A stretch of DNA of 64,000 nt, taken from Longicatena caecimuris. Its GTDB lineage: Bacteria > Bacillota_I > Bacilli_A > Erysipelotrichales > Erysipelotrichaceae. This document shows, in pieces, positions 1 through 8,597 of the stretch. Under the pieces are notes generated by a model. That model made no database searches, had not been told where the DNA came from, and saw nothing but the letters and a program-made list of their open reading frames with translations. Position numbers and translations under genes: made by a program. Positions within the stretch are counted from its first letter, which is position 1. Every line of letters starts with the position of its first letter. The DNA is taken from the NCBI RefSeq assembly GCF_004341945.1, contig NZ_SMBP01000012.1:1-64000 (forward strand), read 5' to 3'.

Positions 1-40
1 TAAAAATAAGAGATGTTTTTTCAGAACAAAGCATAGAAAA

Positions 41-97
41 AAGAGGTGTAACCTCATAGACTTGTCAATTCAGTCTATTTCGTTACAGCCTCTTTGT
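41..97. terminator. Terminator-like hairpin at window start
   Basis: An outer stem AAGAGG(c)TGTAAC / GTTACACCTCTT encloses a second stem TAGACT/AGTCTA. Read on the minus strand the hairpin runs into TTTTTT, so it would terminate leftward transcription; on the plus strand the T-tract is weak. No gene is visible on either side, so the transcript it serves is unknown. Confidence 0.5.
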
Positions 98-153
98 ATG
101 TTCAAAAAACTATAGAAAAAAAAGTTATTTCGTATGAAAATACAGAAAAAAAC

Positions 154-256
154 AAAAAAAAACACCAAAATACGCAATCTTGGTGTATATTTATAAAAGC
201 ATACTTTTTTGTACGAATGAAGTTACTTTTAATTTCCAGAAATATAATCTTTATTC
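154..256 (-). ncRNA. Candidate small RNA, about 100 nt, unknown family
   Basis: The stretch between the window start and glmM contains a complete small transcription unit on the minus strand. A promoter with TTGACG and TATAAA separated by exactly 17 nt (263-291) lies just upstream, and a hairpin ACACCAA/TTGGTGT (162-186) followed by nine U residues closes it. The predicted transcript is about 95-100 nt, AU-rich, and has no useful reading frame (its only AUG reaches a stop after two codons). It does not match a small-RNA family I recognise such as 6S or SRP RNA. A plus-strand frame of 125 codons covers the same DNA but has no ribosome binding site and low-complexity composition. The call rests on promoter and terminator geometry only. 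Confidence 0.45.
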
Positions 257-262
257 TTTTTA

Positions 263-291
263 TTTATAACGTATTTTTGGGCATTCGTCAA
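263..291 (-). promoter_or_regulatory. Sigma-A-type promoter of candidate small RNA
   Basis: TTGACG (286-291) and TATAAA (263-268) are spaced by 17 nt on the minus strand, close to consensus. Transcription would start near 256 and run into the terminator at 154-186. Confidence 0.5.
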
Positions 292-416
292 TCTAAATTG
301 GAAAATTTTGGTAATCGCATAAAATTGTTATCATGGACAAATCTTGCTTTGCTTATGCTAAACAAGCTTACAATAAATGAATTTCAAACACACTATCACA
401 AACACATTACAAATAT

Positions 417-442
417 AAAAAGGGTGCTTTTTTTAACACCCC
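417..442 (-). terminator. Terminator of the cdaA-cdaR-glmM operon
   Basis: A GGGTG/CACCC stem on the minus strand is followed directly by five U residues, 10 bases beyond the glmM stop codon. Confidence 0.75.
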
Positions 443-451
443 GAAGTATTC

Positions 452-1786
452 TTATAATTGTTTTTCTTTGATAAAATCAATCACACGATTTACATAAGAT
501 GCACAAAGTTCATCTGTTTCAGCTTCTACCATAACACGAATCAATGGCTCTGTTCCACTTGGTCTTACCAAAATTCTGCCATTATCGCCTAATTCCTGGG
601 CAACAGCATCTACTTGTGCCTGCAATTCTTTATCTTCTAAAGCAGCCTGTTTATTCTTTACCACCGTATTAATCAATAATTGCGGATATATAAACAACCC
701 TTCGCTCAGCTGTTTTAATGACTTTCCTGTTGCCTTCATTACTTCCAGCAGCTTTAATGCGGTAAACAAACCATCTCCGGTGTTTTCATGTTCATAGAAA
801 ATGATATGTCCACTTTGTTCACCACCGATTGAATAGTCATGTTCCCGCATGCATTCAAACACATATTTATCACCGACTGCCGTTTGTTCATAACGAATGC
901 CCTTTTTATCAAACGCATGATATAAACCAAGATTGCTCATAACCGTAGTAACTACGACATCCTCATGTAACTGCCCTTTTTCATGCATATAACAGCCACA
1001 GATATACATCGTATAATCACCGTTGATAAGTTCGCCATCCTCATTTACCGCAATCAAACGATCGGCATCTCCATCAAAGGCAAATCCCACATGGTAATCG
1101 CCATCCTTCATCATCTGCTGTAATTCTTCCGGATGTGTAGAACCACATTTGGTATTGATATTCACACCATTAGGAGCTGAATGAATAACCTCTACCGTAG
1201 CGCCTAATGCGGTTAATGTTTCTGCTGCACAGCTAGTTGCTGAACCATTTGCCAGATCCAAGGCAATGCGCATGCCGTTCAAATCTAAAGGTACGATATC
1301 TTTTAAATGAGATTCATATAATTCTAATCCTTCATCCCATTCCAAAACTTTTCCTATTTTATCTTCATGCGCCAAGTCAATCATGATTTCACCATCGATA
1401 TAACGTTCGACTTCTACTTCGATTTCTGGATTCATTTTGCACCCTTCGTGGTTAAAGAGCTTGATCCCATTATCATGATAAGGGTTATGGGAAGCACTGA
1501 CCATGATACCACAATCAAAATGCTCCTTTTGTACCAAATACGAAACGGAAGGGGTAGGACATACCCCTAATAGATATACGTTTGCTCCTGTGGAAGTTGC
1601 ACCAGCTGCTAATCCCATTTCAAACATATCACTGCTAAGGCGTGTATCTTTCCCAATCAAGATTTTTGCATGGCGCTTTTTTCCATAATACCATCCCAGA
1701 TACTGTCCGATACGCACTGCCATATCCAAAGTGAGTGTATCATTGGCGCGTCCACGTGCACCATCGGTTCCAAAATATTTTCCCAT
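452..1786 (-). CDS. glmM: Phosphoglucosamine mutase GlmM
   Basis: Interconverts glucosamine-6-phosphate and glucosamine-1-phosphate in the cytoplasm, feeding UDP-GlcNAc for peptidoglycan. The 444-aa length is normal for the family. The N-terminus MGKYFGTDGARG is the hallmark start; the phosphoserine loop VSASHNP places the catalytic Ser near residue 99; the metal loop is DGDADR; the C-terminal phosphate-binding loop reads RPSGTEPLIRV. It is the last gene of cdaA-cdaR-glmM, 17 bases after cdaR, with a good AAGGAAGGA-type ribosome binding site. The same three-gene order is widely conserved in Firmicutes, where GlmM binds CdaA and lowers c-di-AMP synthesis, so the linkage is functional as well as transcriptional. 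Nothing odd is seen. Confidence 0.97.
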   Translation of the reverse strand: MGKYFGTDGARGRANDTLTLDMAVRIGQYLGWYYGKKRHAKILIGKDTRLSSDMFEMGLAAGATSTGANVYLLGVCPTPSVSYLVQKEHFDCGIMVSASHNPYHDNGIKLFNHEGCKMNPEIEVEVERYIDGEIMIDLAHEDKIGKVLEWDEGLELYESHLKDIVPLDLNGMRIALDLANGSATSCAAETLTALGATVEVIHSAPNGVNINTKCGSTHPEELQQMMKDGDYHVGFAFDGDADRLIAVNEDGELINGDYTMYICGCYMHEKGQLHEDVVVTTVMSNLGLYHAFDKKGIRYEQTAVGDKYVFECMREHDYSIGGEQSGHIIFYEHENTGDGLFTALKLLEVMKATGKSLKQLSEGLFIYPQLLINTVVKNKQAALEDKELQAQVDAVAQELGDNGRILVRPSGTEPLIRVMVEAETDELCASYVNRVIDFIKEKQL

Positions 1787-1803
1787 AATGTCATTCCTTC
1801 CTT

Positions 1804-3174
1804 TTACTTTTCTTTCACCGCAATTGTTACTGTCGCATTTTTCACTGCATACGTCGCCAGTTTGTTTTTGCCTTCTACAATAAGTGGTTGCTCATACGTA
1901 CCTGCCTTATCAATCTTACTGACATCTACATAAACATGCAGATCTTCGATCTTAACTTTATCAATGACCTTTTTTGCCCCGGAAATAGTCACACTTGCAT
2001 TTTGCTGTGTACCATTTGCCAACGCAAAGGTAAAACCATCCATGCCATTTTCGATTTTGATTGGTACTTTATTCATGACACGTTCTTTTTTATCTGCCAA
2101 TTTCACAGATATATTTACAACGCTTTCACTGATTTTTGTCACTCCATTAGGAGGAACAATCGGCATCGGGAAGTCACGATTGCTGGTCAGTGTAGATGCC
2201 GGTATTGTGATCGGTAATACTTCAATCTGATCCAATACACTTTGTTTTGCGTAGACTGTAACCTTATCATGATTTAATTTATACGATTCAATCGCTTTAT
2301 TTGCCGGTATTACACCATTTGGCACAATGCTTAAGCTTACGCGCTTATTGGGCTTGCTGACTTTGACATGCGCATTCATCTTATCCGGAATAATATCCAC
2401 ATCCATCTTATTTCCTTTATCATCATATGCAGCTATCGTCGCTTCGGTCGTAAAATCACTTGTGTAATTTTTCTTAACATCAATCAAAGCTTTGACATAA
2501 GCAATCGAATCTAAAGTTTCCGCAGATGCCCGGACATGAACTTCGCCCTGCTCTAATTCTGGTTCGCCTAAATCGTAGATACTGTCCATATTCGAACGAT
2601 TCACAAAATCATATCCTAACGTAAAACTGCGAATTGATTTTTTCTTGATGGTCACGATGCCATTGCTCGGTTCCAATACTACTTCAACACGACTTGGTGC
2701 ACCCTCTGTCGTATATTTTACTTCATGTGTTCCTTCCGTAAGATCCGTCAAATTCGCAACGACACGGAAATTTTTCTGTTGTTTCACACTTTTGATATCA
2801 CTGATATCCCCAATGATACGCACCTTTACCATCTCATCCAAACCAGTGACTTCATAAGCTTGATTGGATACGACCGCACTTACCTTATACTCTCCTAAGG
2901 TTTCCGCACTCTTCATATTTTCAAACAATCCACTATTATCAGAACTCATCCCGAAATAAAACAAAACAGCAACCATCAAAGCAACAATCTTGCCATGCTT
3001 CTGATTAAATAATAATTTATCTACCCAACCGCTAATCCAGCGAAAGACACGGCTTAAACGAATTTCCACATTGGCATATGTTTTCGCAAAAGTTTGGGAC
3101 TTTTCAGCAATCGCCTTGGCTAACTCTGTCTTTCCTTCTGAGCTTAGCTGTGTTCTTTTTTTCTTCTTTGCCAT
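1804..3174 (-). CDS. cdaR: CdaR, YbbR-domain regulator of CdaA
   Basis: 456-aa membrane-anchored extracytoplasmic protein that binds and modulates the diadenylate cyclase CdaA. A basic N-terminus (about 1-65) precedes one transmembrane segment (about residues 66-80, IVALMVAVLFYFGMS); the rest is outside the membrane and consists of several YbbR-type beta-rich repeats, visible as recurring stretches ending in V.V..S and pairs such as KRVSLSIVPNG and RVMNKVPIKIENG. Its ATG shares one base with the cdaA stop codon (TAATG), and its ribosome binding site GGAG lies inside the cdaA coding region, which suggests translational coupling. The partnership with CdaA is family knowledge supported here by gene order. 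Confidence 0.93.
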   Translation of the reverse strand: MAKKKKRTQLSSEGKTELAKAIAEKSQTFAKTYANVEIRLSRVFRWISGWVDKLLFNQKHGKIVALMVAVLFYFGMSSDNSGLFENMKSAETLGEYKVSAVVSNQAYEVTGLDEMVKVRIIGDISDIKSVKQQKNFRVVANLTDLTEGTHEVKYTTEGAPSRVEVVLEPSNGIVTIKKKSIRSFTLGYDFVNRSNMDSIYDLGEPELEQGEVHVRASAETLDSIAYVKALIDVKKNYTSDFTTEATIAAYDDKGNKMDVDIIPDKMNAHVKVSKPNKRVSLSIVPNGVIPANKAIESYKLNHDKVTVYAKQSVLDQIEVLPITIPASTLTSNRDFPMPIVPPNGVTKISESVVNISVKLADKKERVMNKVPIKIENGMDGFTFALANGTQQNASVTISGAKKVIDKVKIEDLHVYVDVSKIDKAGTYEQPLIVEGKNKLATYAVKNATVTIAVKEK

Positions 3175-4646
3175 TAAGAATCACTCCTTTCATCATCATT
3201 CTGTAAGGAGGAATCATCTTCTTCATCTGCTTTTTCATAATGCAATACGATTGCCTCAGGTTCAATGACATCATTAAAAAGATCATCGGCCATACCCATA
3301 CTACTTAATGGATTTACTTTACTATGGTTTTCTGTATCATCATGTGACAGCTTCAAATCTTCTTTCTTTTTCTTTGTTTCTTTCTTCTGCTTCTTATTAT
3401 CTTGACTTTCCTCTTTCTTACGATCTTCTTTTGCTTTATCCGCTTCTATTTGCGCTTTGGTACGACGTTTACGCTTTTTCTTTACCGGTTCCATCAAAGT
3501 CTCTTCCATCATAGATGTCTTATCAATAACCTCTTTGGTTTCCTCTTCCATGTCTTTTTTATCCGTCACGGTATCCGTATCAACAATTGTTTCAAATAGT
3601 TGATCTAATGGTGCATCCTGTTTTACAGCAAGATCTTCTATTTCAATCTTTTCCTTACTGTTTTCTACGATCACCACATCCTGTTCATGGACCGGTGCTT
3701 GTTTATCCTTCTTTTTCTTCGTATATTTATTAGCTGTTTCAACATTGTTTTTTACCCGTCGATTCTTTCCTTTGAAATAATGTGCAAAAACCCCTTGTTT
3801 CTTACCGGCAGGCAGCTTGTTGTCCGGTTTGCTTTCTTTCTTTTTCACACTGCTTTCTTCTTTTTCCTTCACATTGCTTTGTGTGCCTAAGATATTCATC
3901 AAGAATTCCCGCAAACTTGCTTCCGAATACACCGTAAGTTTTCCTTCTTGGGCAATCGAAATATTCCCGGTCTCTTCACTGACGATGATCGTGATGGAAT
4001 CGGTAATTTCACTAATACCAACAGCAGCGCGATGACGTGCTCCATAACTGGTAGGCAGTTCTCTGGAAGTCGGTGGGAAATAGGCAGCAGCACAGGCAAT
4101 CTTTACCCCTTGGATAATGACGGCACCATCATGCAGCGGCGTGCCATATTGAAAGATGGAGCATAATAACTCACTGGACACGACGGAATTCATCGGTGTT
4201 CCGGTTTTAATGAAATCACTTAACGAATGTCCTTGTTCTATCGAAATTAAAGCGCCGGTCTTTGTCTTAGACATCTCCGCACATGCTTTAACTAGCTCAT
4301 CCACTAAATTTTCACGTTCATTCACTGTCAACGTGGAGATACGTGAAAAGACGCTGGTCTTACCAATTTTCTCCAGAATACTACGAATCTCCGGTTGGAA
4401 GATGATGATAATTGCAGGCACTCCCCAATTCATGATGGATGTTGTCATAGCAGCTATCGTATTTAATTCCAGATAAGTGGCAATGGCCTTAACAATGATA
4501 ACCAATAGAATACCTTTAAAGATCTGAATGGTTCTAGAATTATTCTTAACGATTTTCAAACAATAGTATACCAATGCCCAGACGCAGGCAATATCAGCCA
4601 ATTGTCTGATCAATACCCATAGATTATTCAGTGTGAAATAGCTCAT
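3174..4646 (-). CDS. cdaA: Diadenylate cyclase CdaA with long charged C-terminal extension
   Basis: Makes c-di-AMP from two ATP at the membrane. I start the gene at the second Met of the open frame (MSYFTLNN), because AGGAG sits 12 bases before it and the 28 codons upstream run through the promoter. Three N-terminal membrane helices (about 10-85) are followed by the DAC domain with the DGA motif at 173-175 and RHR at 204-206. The catalytic part ends near residue 255, where usual CdaA proteins stop at about 270-280 aa. Here another 230 or so residues follow, very rich in Lys and Glu, including KKKRKRRTKAQIEADKAK, with no recognisable fold. The extension is in frame, in the same reading context and ends in the normal stop that overlaps cdaR, so a frameshift artefact is unlikely. 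Its role is unknown; it may bind nucleic acid, the membrane surface or GlmM. Confidence 0.95.
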   Translation of the reverse strand: MSYFTLNNLWVLIRQLADIACVWALVYYCLKIVKNNSRTIQIFKGILLVIIVKAIATYLELNTIAAMTTSIMNWGVPAIIIIFQPEIRSILEKIGKTSVFSRISTLTVNERENLVDELVKACAEMSKTKTGALISIEQGHSLSDFIKTGTPMNSVVSSELLCSIFQYGTPLHDGAVIIQGVKIACAAAYFPPTSRELPTSYGARHRAAVGISEITDSITIIVSEETGNISIAQEGKLTVYSEASLREFLMNILGTQSNVKEKEESSVKKKESKPDNKLPAGKKQGVFAHYFKGKNRRVKNNVETANKYTKKKKDKQAPVHEQDVVIVENSKEKIEIEDLAVKQDAPLDQLFETIVDTDTVTDKKDMEEETKEVIDKTSMMEETLMEPVKKKRKRRTKAQIEADKAKEDRKKEESQDNKKQKKETKKKKEDLKLSHDDTENHSKVNPLSSMGMADDLFNDVIEPEAIVLHYEKADEEDDSSLQNDDERSDS

Positions 4647-4673
4647 GAGAAAAACACTCCTCTCGTATGTATT

Positions 4674-4682
4674 ATTATAGCA
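4674..4682 (-). promoter_or_regulatory. Extended -10 promoter of cdaA operon
   Basis: TGCTATAAT on the minus strand, 28 bases before the chosen cdaA start; no good -35 is seen. The same TGnTATAAT form precedes topB and serC. Confidence 0.55.
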
Positions 4683-4793
4683 TAGAATCAAACACTCCCA
4701 TACAAAAAGCGTCAAGATTTTGCCCCACACTTCTATCTTTTTTCGTTTTGTAAACAGATTTTACCAGAAACAAACCCTGCTCCTTTCCTGAAA

Positions 4794-4858
4794 TAAAAAA
4801 AGATCCCACCTTTCATAAACAACGTTTATTTATTTCCGTTGTCTACTTTAGAGGGATC
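4794..4858 (-). terminator. Terminator with conserved apical core, copy 1
   Basis: Immediately after the HAD gene on the minus strand. The outer stem GGATCCC...GGGATC leads into a U-tract, and the inner part carries an ACAACG/CGTTGT stem. The core (4816-4846) is nearly identical to that of the element after serA (8524-8555), while the outer stems differ yet both pair: GATCCC/GGGATC here, GATCACT/AGTGATC there. Confidence 0.75.
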
Positions 4859-4866
4859 CTATCAAA

Positions 4867-5640
4867 CTACATCTCTTTCATTATTTCATTAATACAATCC
4901 GCAACACTATCATACACTACACCAATTTGTTCTTTGATTACACTGCGGGCATGTGACAATGTACTGCCATGAAATTCTTCCAGCATCGGCAAATCGTTAA
5001 AGGAGTCTCCGATTGCATATATGGCATCATGATCCAACCCGAAATGATCTTCGATATAATACAACCCCTCAGCTTTGGATACCCCATGAGGAACAATGTC
5101 TACACAATTCACATTAATAAAAGCTGTCGCATAGCCTTTAAAATTCGCATTAATGTAATGCGCGATTTCCTCTGCCAGAATCGTATCGTTCAAAGATACG
5201 ACCAGCTGCGCAATCTTACCGCGGTCTAAAATAGTTTCTTCCGCATCAGAAGCATCCGGCATATTTCCATATTTATGATCAATCTGATTTTTATCTACAC
5301 TGAATTTATATCGATGATATCCATCATTAATAACATAAGAGACACAATCTAAAGTCTTAATATAACTGATGATGTCCAATGCATGATTATATTCCATAAA
5401 CATACATTCCAACAAATTACCATCCCCATCATATATGACACCGCCATTGTTGGTTATGATAAAATCATACGTAAATCCATTACGCTCGATCTCCTTTTGT
5501 AAAGACTCCATGCTGCGTCCGGTAACGATACCAAACAGATTACCGGCCTTGCGAAAACGTGCAATTGCCTCAATATCCTTTTCTGCGACCAGCTCTTCTG
5601 TACGCAATGTTCCATCATAATCACTAGCGAGTATCTTCAT
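4867..5640 (-). CDS. Cof-type HAD-IIB family phosphatase
   Basis: Cytoplasmic haloacid dehalogenase-superfamily hydrolase, probably acting on sugar phosphates or a similar metabolite; the substrate cannot be told from sequence. Motif I is SDYDGTL close to the N-terminus (nucleophile first Asp of DYDGT), motif II lies in GIVTGRS, and motif IV is IGDSFNDLPML near the C-terminus; the alpha/beta cap lies between, as in subfamily IIB. Length of about 257 aa is typical. I start at the third codon of the open frame (MKILASDYDGT) because the GGAGG site abuts the first ATG and is 6 bases before this one. It is monocistronic, divergent from the small yjzC-like gene, and ends in the conserved-core terminator. 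Confidence 0.9.
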   Translation of the reverse strand: MKILASDYDGTLRTEELVAEKDIEAIARFRKAGNLFGIVTGRSMESLQKEIERNGFTYDFIITNNGGVIYDGDGNLLECMFMEYNHALDIISYIKTLDCVSYVINDGYHRYKFSVDKNQIDHKYGNMPDASDAEETILDRGKIAQLVVSLNDTILAEEIAHYINANFKGYATAFINVNCVDIVPHGVSKAEGLYYIEDHFGLDHDAIYAIGDSFNDLPMLEEFHGSTLSHARSVIKEQIGVVYDSVADCINEIMKEM

Positions 5641-5747
5641 AATCATCCTCCATCTTGCAGTTTTATTGTATCAAGTTTTACGAAAAAAACAATGTTTTCG
5701 TATAACTTTTTAGGAACATCCCATACTACAAGCAGGAGGTGTTAGAA

Positions 5748-5909
5748 ATGGCACGAAAGAAATACCGTCCTGGAATGAACTGCGAAAAAACTGGTAAATA
5801 TGCTTGCTATGATGCAAATGGCAACGAAATGTACCGTGATATCGACGTTGAAAAGGACAGACGTTTTCCTCCTTCTCAGGAAGAAGGATGCTACTACGAA
5901 GAGCAGTAG
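5748..5909 (+). CDS. YjzC-like small protein (53 aa)
   Basis: A 53-codon gene with a perfect AGGAGG site eight bases before its ATG. The product starts MARKKYRPGMNCEKTGKY and ends near RRFPPSQEEGCYYEEQ. This matches the pattern of the YjzC family of Bacillus (RF.PG..C...G.Y...D..G...........FPP....G..Y), short acidic cytoplasmic proteins of unknown function. It is followed by a strong terminator shared with topB on the opposite strand. Composition is normal for the neighbourhood. Family assignment is by eye; function is unknown. Confidence 0.8.
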   Translation: MARKKYRPGMNCEKTGKYACYDANGNEMYRDIDVEKDRRFPPSQEEGCYYEEQ

Positions 5910-5944
5910 TATTCTAAATGACTGTTCGCACGTATGTGCATAAG

Positions 5945-5988
5945 AAAAATCCTTCCCATCCTTATCGGATATATGGAAGGATTTTTTT
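5945..5988. terminator. Bidirectional terminator between yjzC-like gene and topB
   Basis: AAAAATCCTTCC pairs with GGAAGGATTTTTTT around an 18-base loop; U-tracts exist on both strands, so it can serve the two converging genes. Confidence 0.85.
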
Positions 5989-6041
5989 ATGTTTAAACCG
6001 TATGATCTCGTTTTATCTGAAAGTTCCTTTTGGTTTTTCTA

Positions 6042-8198
6042 CTATTGAGTTTTTTGATAATCCAACAGACGATATACAGCTCTGCCATTGCGAATACCTA
6101 ATTGCAAGATTTTGATACTTTCTGTTTCTTCTTGCATCACCTTTACCAGACAATACTTATCTTTTAATAACTTTTCTGCCATCGCCTTGTTCATGGTTTT
6201 TCCAATCCCCTGTAAGAATCGATCCTCTTTCCAAAGTGCGAATTTACAGCCATTGCGATAATTGACACAGCCAAAGCCTTTCGTATTTTCCACGATTTTA
6301 TTTCCGCATACTGGACAAATGCCAACGGCTTCACGTTTGTCATCAATAGGCACACTCTCCACCTTTACATGAGAAAGATCCTCTTTTAGATGGGGGATAA
6401 AAGCTTCCAGCACACTGTCTACCAGCGTTTTCACATCTGCTTTCCCTTCCTTGATATCTTCTTGAATGACCCACCATTTGGCAGTTAAATCAGCGGTTTT
6501 AATTTCGTCAGGCAATAGGTGATAAAAATCCTTTCCTAGCTGTGTGGATAAGATTTGTTTTCCCTTCATGACGACATATCCTCGTTTCAACAAGGTTTCC
6601 ACAATTTGTGAACGCGTAGCACTCGTACCGATTGAACCGTTTTCGCCTTTTTTCCCTTTATCCTTTTTCTTTAGAATATCCTTAATTTCTTTATCCTTCA
6701 CATACTTTGCGATGCTTGTCATGTCTTTGATCAACGTTGCTTGAGTATAACGTTTTGGTGGATTTGTTTCTTTTTCCACAAAGACATCCTCTTGTAAGAC
6801 TGCCTCATAATTCCCTTTTGGTAAAGTAAACTTGCCACTGTCTGTTTCTTCATGATCGCCATCATCTTCTTTTTCCGGTTGAAAGAACTGTTTATAGCCT
6901 TCATCTAAGATAAAGGTACTGACTGCTCTTAATTCCCCTTGTTCGCTTTTGATACTGGCAATCACTTGCCGTTTTTTAATTGGTGGTAAAAATTGCATGA
7001 TGTAATAACGGCATATTTCTTCATACACTTTCCGTTCATCAGGCAATAGTGCTTGGATAGGGAAATCACTCATGGTAGGAATGATAGCATGATGTGCCGT
7101 AACATATTTATCATTAAAGCATTCAGAATGAATTTGATAATCTACCGGATAGCTTTCCTGCAATTTTGCCATAACATGTGGCAATACTTTATCAGCCTCT
7201 GTAAAATGTTCTTCCTTTAAATACTGCGAATCACTGCGGTTATACGTGATTGCCTGATATTTATCTCGCAGCGTTTGTGTAATCTGATCTGTCTTTGCCA
7301 ATGTAAAACCACATTTGGTATTCATATGTGCTTGCAATTTGGCTAGATTAAAAGGTAATGGCGGCCGCACTTCCATTTCTTTTTCCTCAACTTTTACTTT
7401 TTGTACATCCTGTTGATGAACCTGTTGTGCAATTTCTTCCAATATCTCTTTATGCAAGATATGTTTTCCATCATCCAACAAATCAGATTTCGGTTTAAAA
7501 ACAAAAGGAATAAGAACATCTTCATGTAATAGTGCACCATCAACATGCCACTCATAATACTTTTGTTTTACATGGTTATCAATTTGCTCATCCCTTGTCA
7601 CAATCAATCCAAGGGTAGGACTTTGCACACGTCCCACACTCATCCCACTGCGTCTTAATGCTAAGGAATATAAACGCGAATAATTAATACCCACCACATA
7701 ATCCGCTACTGCTCTGGCATAGGCACTACGCCCTATAGCTATGAGCTTTTCATCATTATCAATAAGCTCATGGAAGGCTTTTTTTATATTCGCCGGAGTA
7801 TTATCATTGATATATACCCGCTTAACAGGCTTCGTATTTTGCGCATATTGTAAAATTTCATCGATTAGAAATTGTCCTTCATCATCCGGGTCACCTGCAT
7901 GAATGATTTGATCACATTGCTCTATCAATGCCATGATCTGCATGACGCGCTCTTTCTTATTGCCATCAGGAACTAGCTTCCAGTTTTCAAAACAAATCGG
8001 CAGATCTTCTTTACGCCATTTTTTATATTTTGCATCATACTCATCTGGTTCACAAAGACGCAATAAATGACCATATGCCCAAGTAATCGTCACATTCTTT
8101 TTGACAATGACTCCTCGCACTTCTTTACTTGGTCCATCAATGGCCTTTGCGATTGCTCTTCCTAATTCCGGTTTCTCTGCAATGATCAAGGAATGCAC
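6042..8198 (-). CDS. topB: DNA topoisomerase III (type IA)
   Basis: 718-aa single-subunit type IA topoisomerase that passes DNA through a transient single-strand break. The N-terminal Toprim domain shows the invariant Glu in LIIAEKPELGRAIA and the metal motif HAGDPDDEGQFL; the DNA-gate region contains GMSVGRVQSPTLGLI; the active-site Tyr is in ITYNRSDSQYL near residue 320. This NRSDS form (instead of PRTDS) is typical of the Firmicute/plasmid TopB branch. A C-terminal four-cysteine zinc motif (CPVCG...CVNYRNGC) lies near residue 650. The start codon is GTG, supported by AGAGG upstream. It is monocistronic with an extended -10 promoter. No plasmid or conjugation genes are nearby, so it looks like a resident chromosomal gene. 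Confidence 0.95.
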   Translation of the reverse strand: MHSLIIAEKPELGRAIAKAIDGPSKEVRGVIVKKNVTITWAYGHLLRLCEPDEYDAKYKKWRKEDLPICFENWKLVPDGNKKERVMQIMALIEQCDQIIHAGDPDDEGQFLIDEILQYAQNTKPVKRVYINDNTPANIKKAFHELIDNDEKLIAIGRSAYARAVADYVVGINYSRLYSLALRRSGMSVGRVQSPTLGLIVTRDEQIDNHVKQKYYEWHVDGALLHEDVLIPFVFKPKSDLLDDGKHILHKEILEEIAQQVHQQDVQKVKVEEKEMEVRPPLPFNLAKLQAHMNTKCGFTLAKTDQITQTLRDKYQAITYNRSDSQYLKEEHFTEADKVLPHVMAKLQESYPVDYQIHSECFNDKYVTAHHAIIPTMSDFPIQALLPDERKVYEEICRYYIMQFLPPIKKRQVIASIKSEQGELRAVSTFILDEGYKQFFQPEKEDDGDHEETDSGKFTLPKGNYEAVLQEDVFVEKETNPPKRYTQATLIKDMTSIAKYVKDKEIKDILKKKDKGKKGENGSIGTSATRSQIVETLLKRGYVVMKGKQILSTQLGKDFYHLLPDEIKTADLTAKWWVIQEDIKEGKADVKTLVDSVLEAFIPHLKEDLSHVKVESVPIDDKREAVGICPVCGNKIVENTKGFGCVNYRNGCKFALWKEDRFLQGIGKTMNKAMAEKLLKDKYCLVKVMQEETESIKILQLGIRNGRAVYRLLDYQKTQ

Positions 8199-8281
8199 AC
8201 AGCCTCATCCTCTCTTTTACACTCATTAGCTTGCATGGTTTTGGATAATATCTTACCTCATCCAGCCAGCAGGTACTGCCA

Positions 8282-8290
8282 ATTATAGCA
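8282..8290 (-). promoter_or_regulatory. Extended -10 promoter of topB
   Basis: TGCTATAAT on the minus strand, about 85 bases upstream of the GTG start; the -35 region is poor. Confidence 0.5.
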
Positions 8291-8504
8291 TATTTCGGCA
8301 AAAGCATGAAGAAAATCTTAGTAACCAAACTGCTCATGATCGTGGTATTGCTCGCTATGGCAAAGTGTTCAAAAGACTGACTAGCCCTATATTCTTTTTC
8401 ACATTTTTGATAATTTTATCGTATGTACCTTTATTCACACACAATAACCTTGAATATGGTATCCAGCATTCCAGATACATTTTTTTATAAGGAGATTCCT
8501 ATAC

Positions 8505-8568
8505 AAAAAGATCACTCCTTTTGTAAACAACGTTTTATTTATTTACGTTGTCTACGAAAGAAGTGATC
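8505..8568 (-). terminator. Terminator with conserved apical core, copy 2
   Basis: Lies 30 bases after serA. The outer stem GATCACT/AGTGATC is followed by UUUUU on the minus strand; the inner region repeats the ACAACG...CGTTGT core seen at 4816-4846 with only three changes. Conserved loop plus different but still complementary outer stem indicates selection on structure. Confidence 0.75.
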
Positions 8569-8597
8569 ATATCACATGTTACTTTCTTTATCCTTCT

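Larger units (their letters stand above)
8199..8597. other. Intergenic region topB-serA
   Basis: About 400 bases without a gene. It holds the topB promoter at its left side and the serA terminator at 8505-8568. The middle part (8340-8500) is AT-rich with nothing I can support. A 66-codon minus frame overlapping the topB start has no ribosome binding site and is rejected. Confidence 0.6.

Noticed and set aside
94-471. 125-codon plus-strand frame at the window start
   Set aside because: No ribosome binding site, Lys/Asn/Ile-rich low-complexity product, and it overlaps the glmM end, the operon terminator and the candidate small RNA on the other strand.
4867-5640. Phosphoserine phosphatase SerB as partner of serCA
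   Set aside because: The HAD protein has the IIB (Cof-type) cap and motif layout, not the SerB type, and is a separate transcription unit.
8137-8337. 66-codon minus frame at the topB start
   Set aside because: Overlaps topB in another frame, runs over the topB promoter and has no site for initiation.
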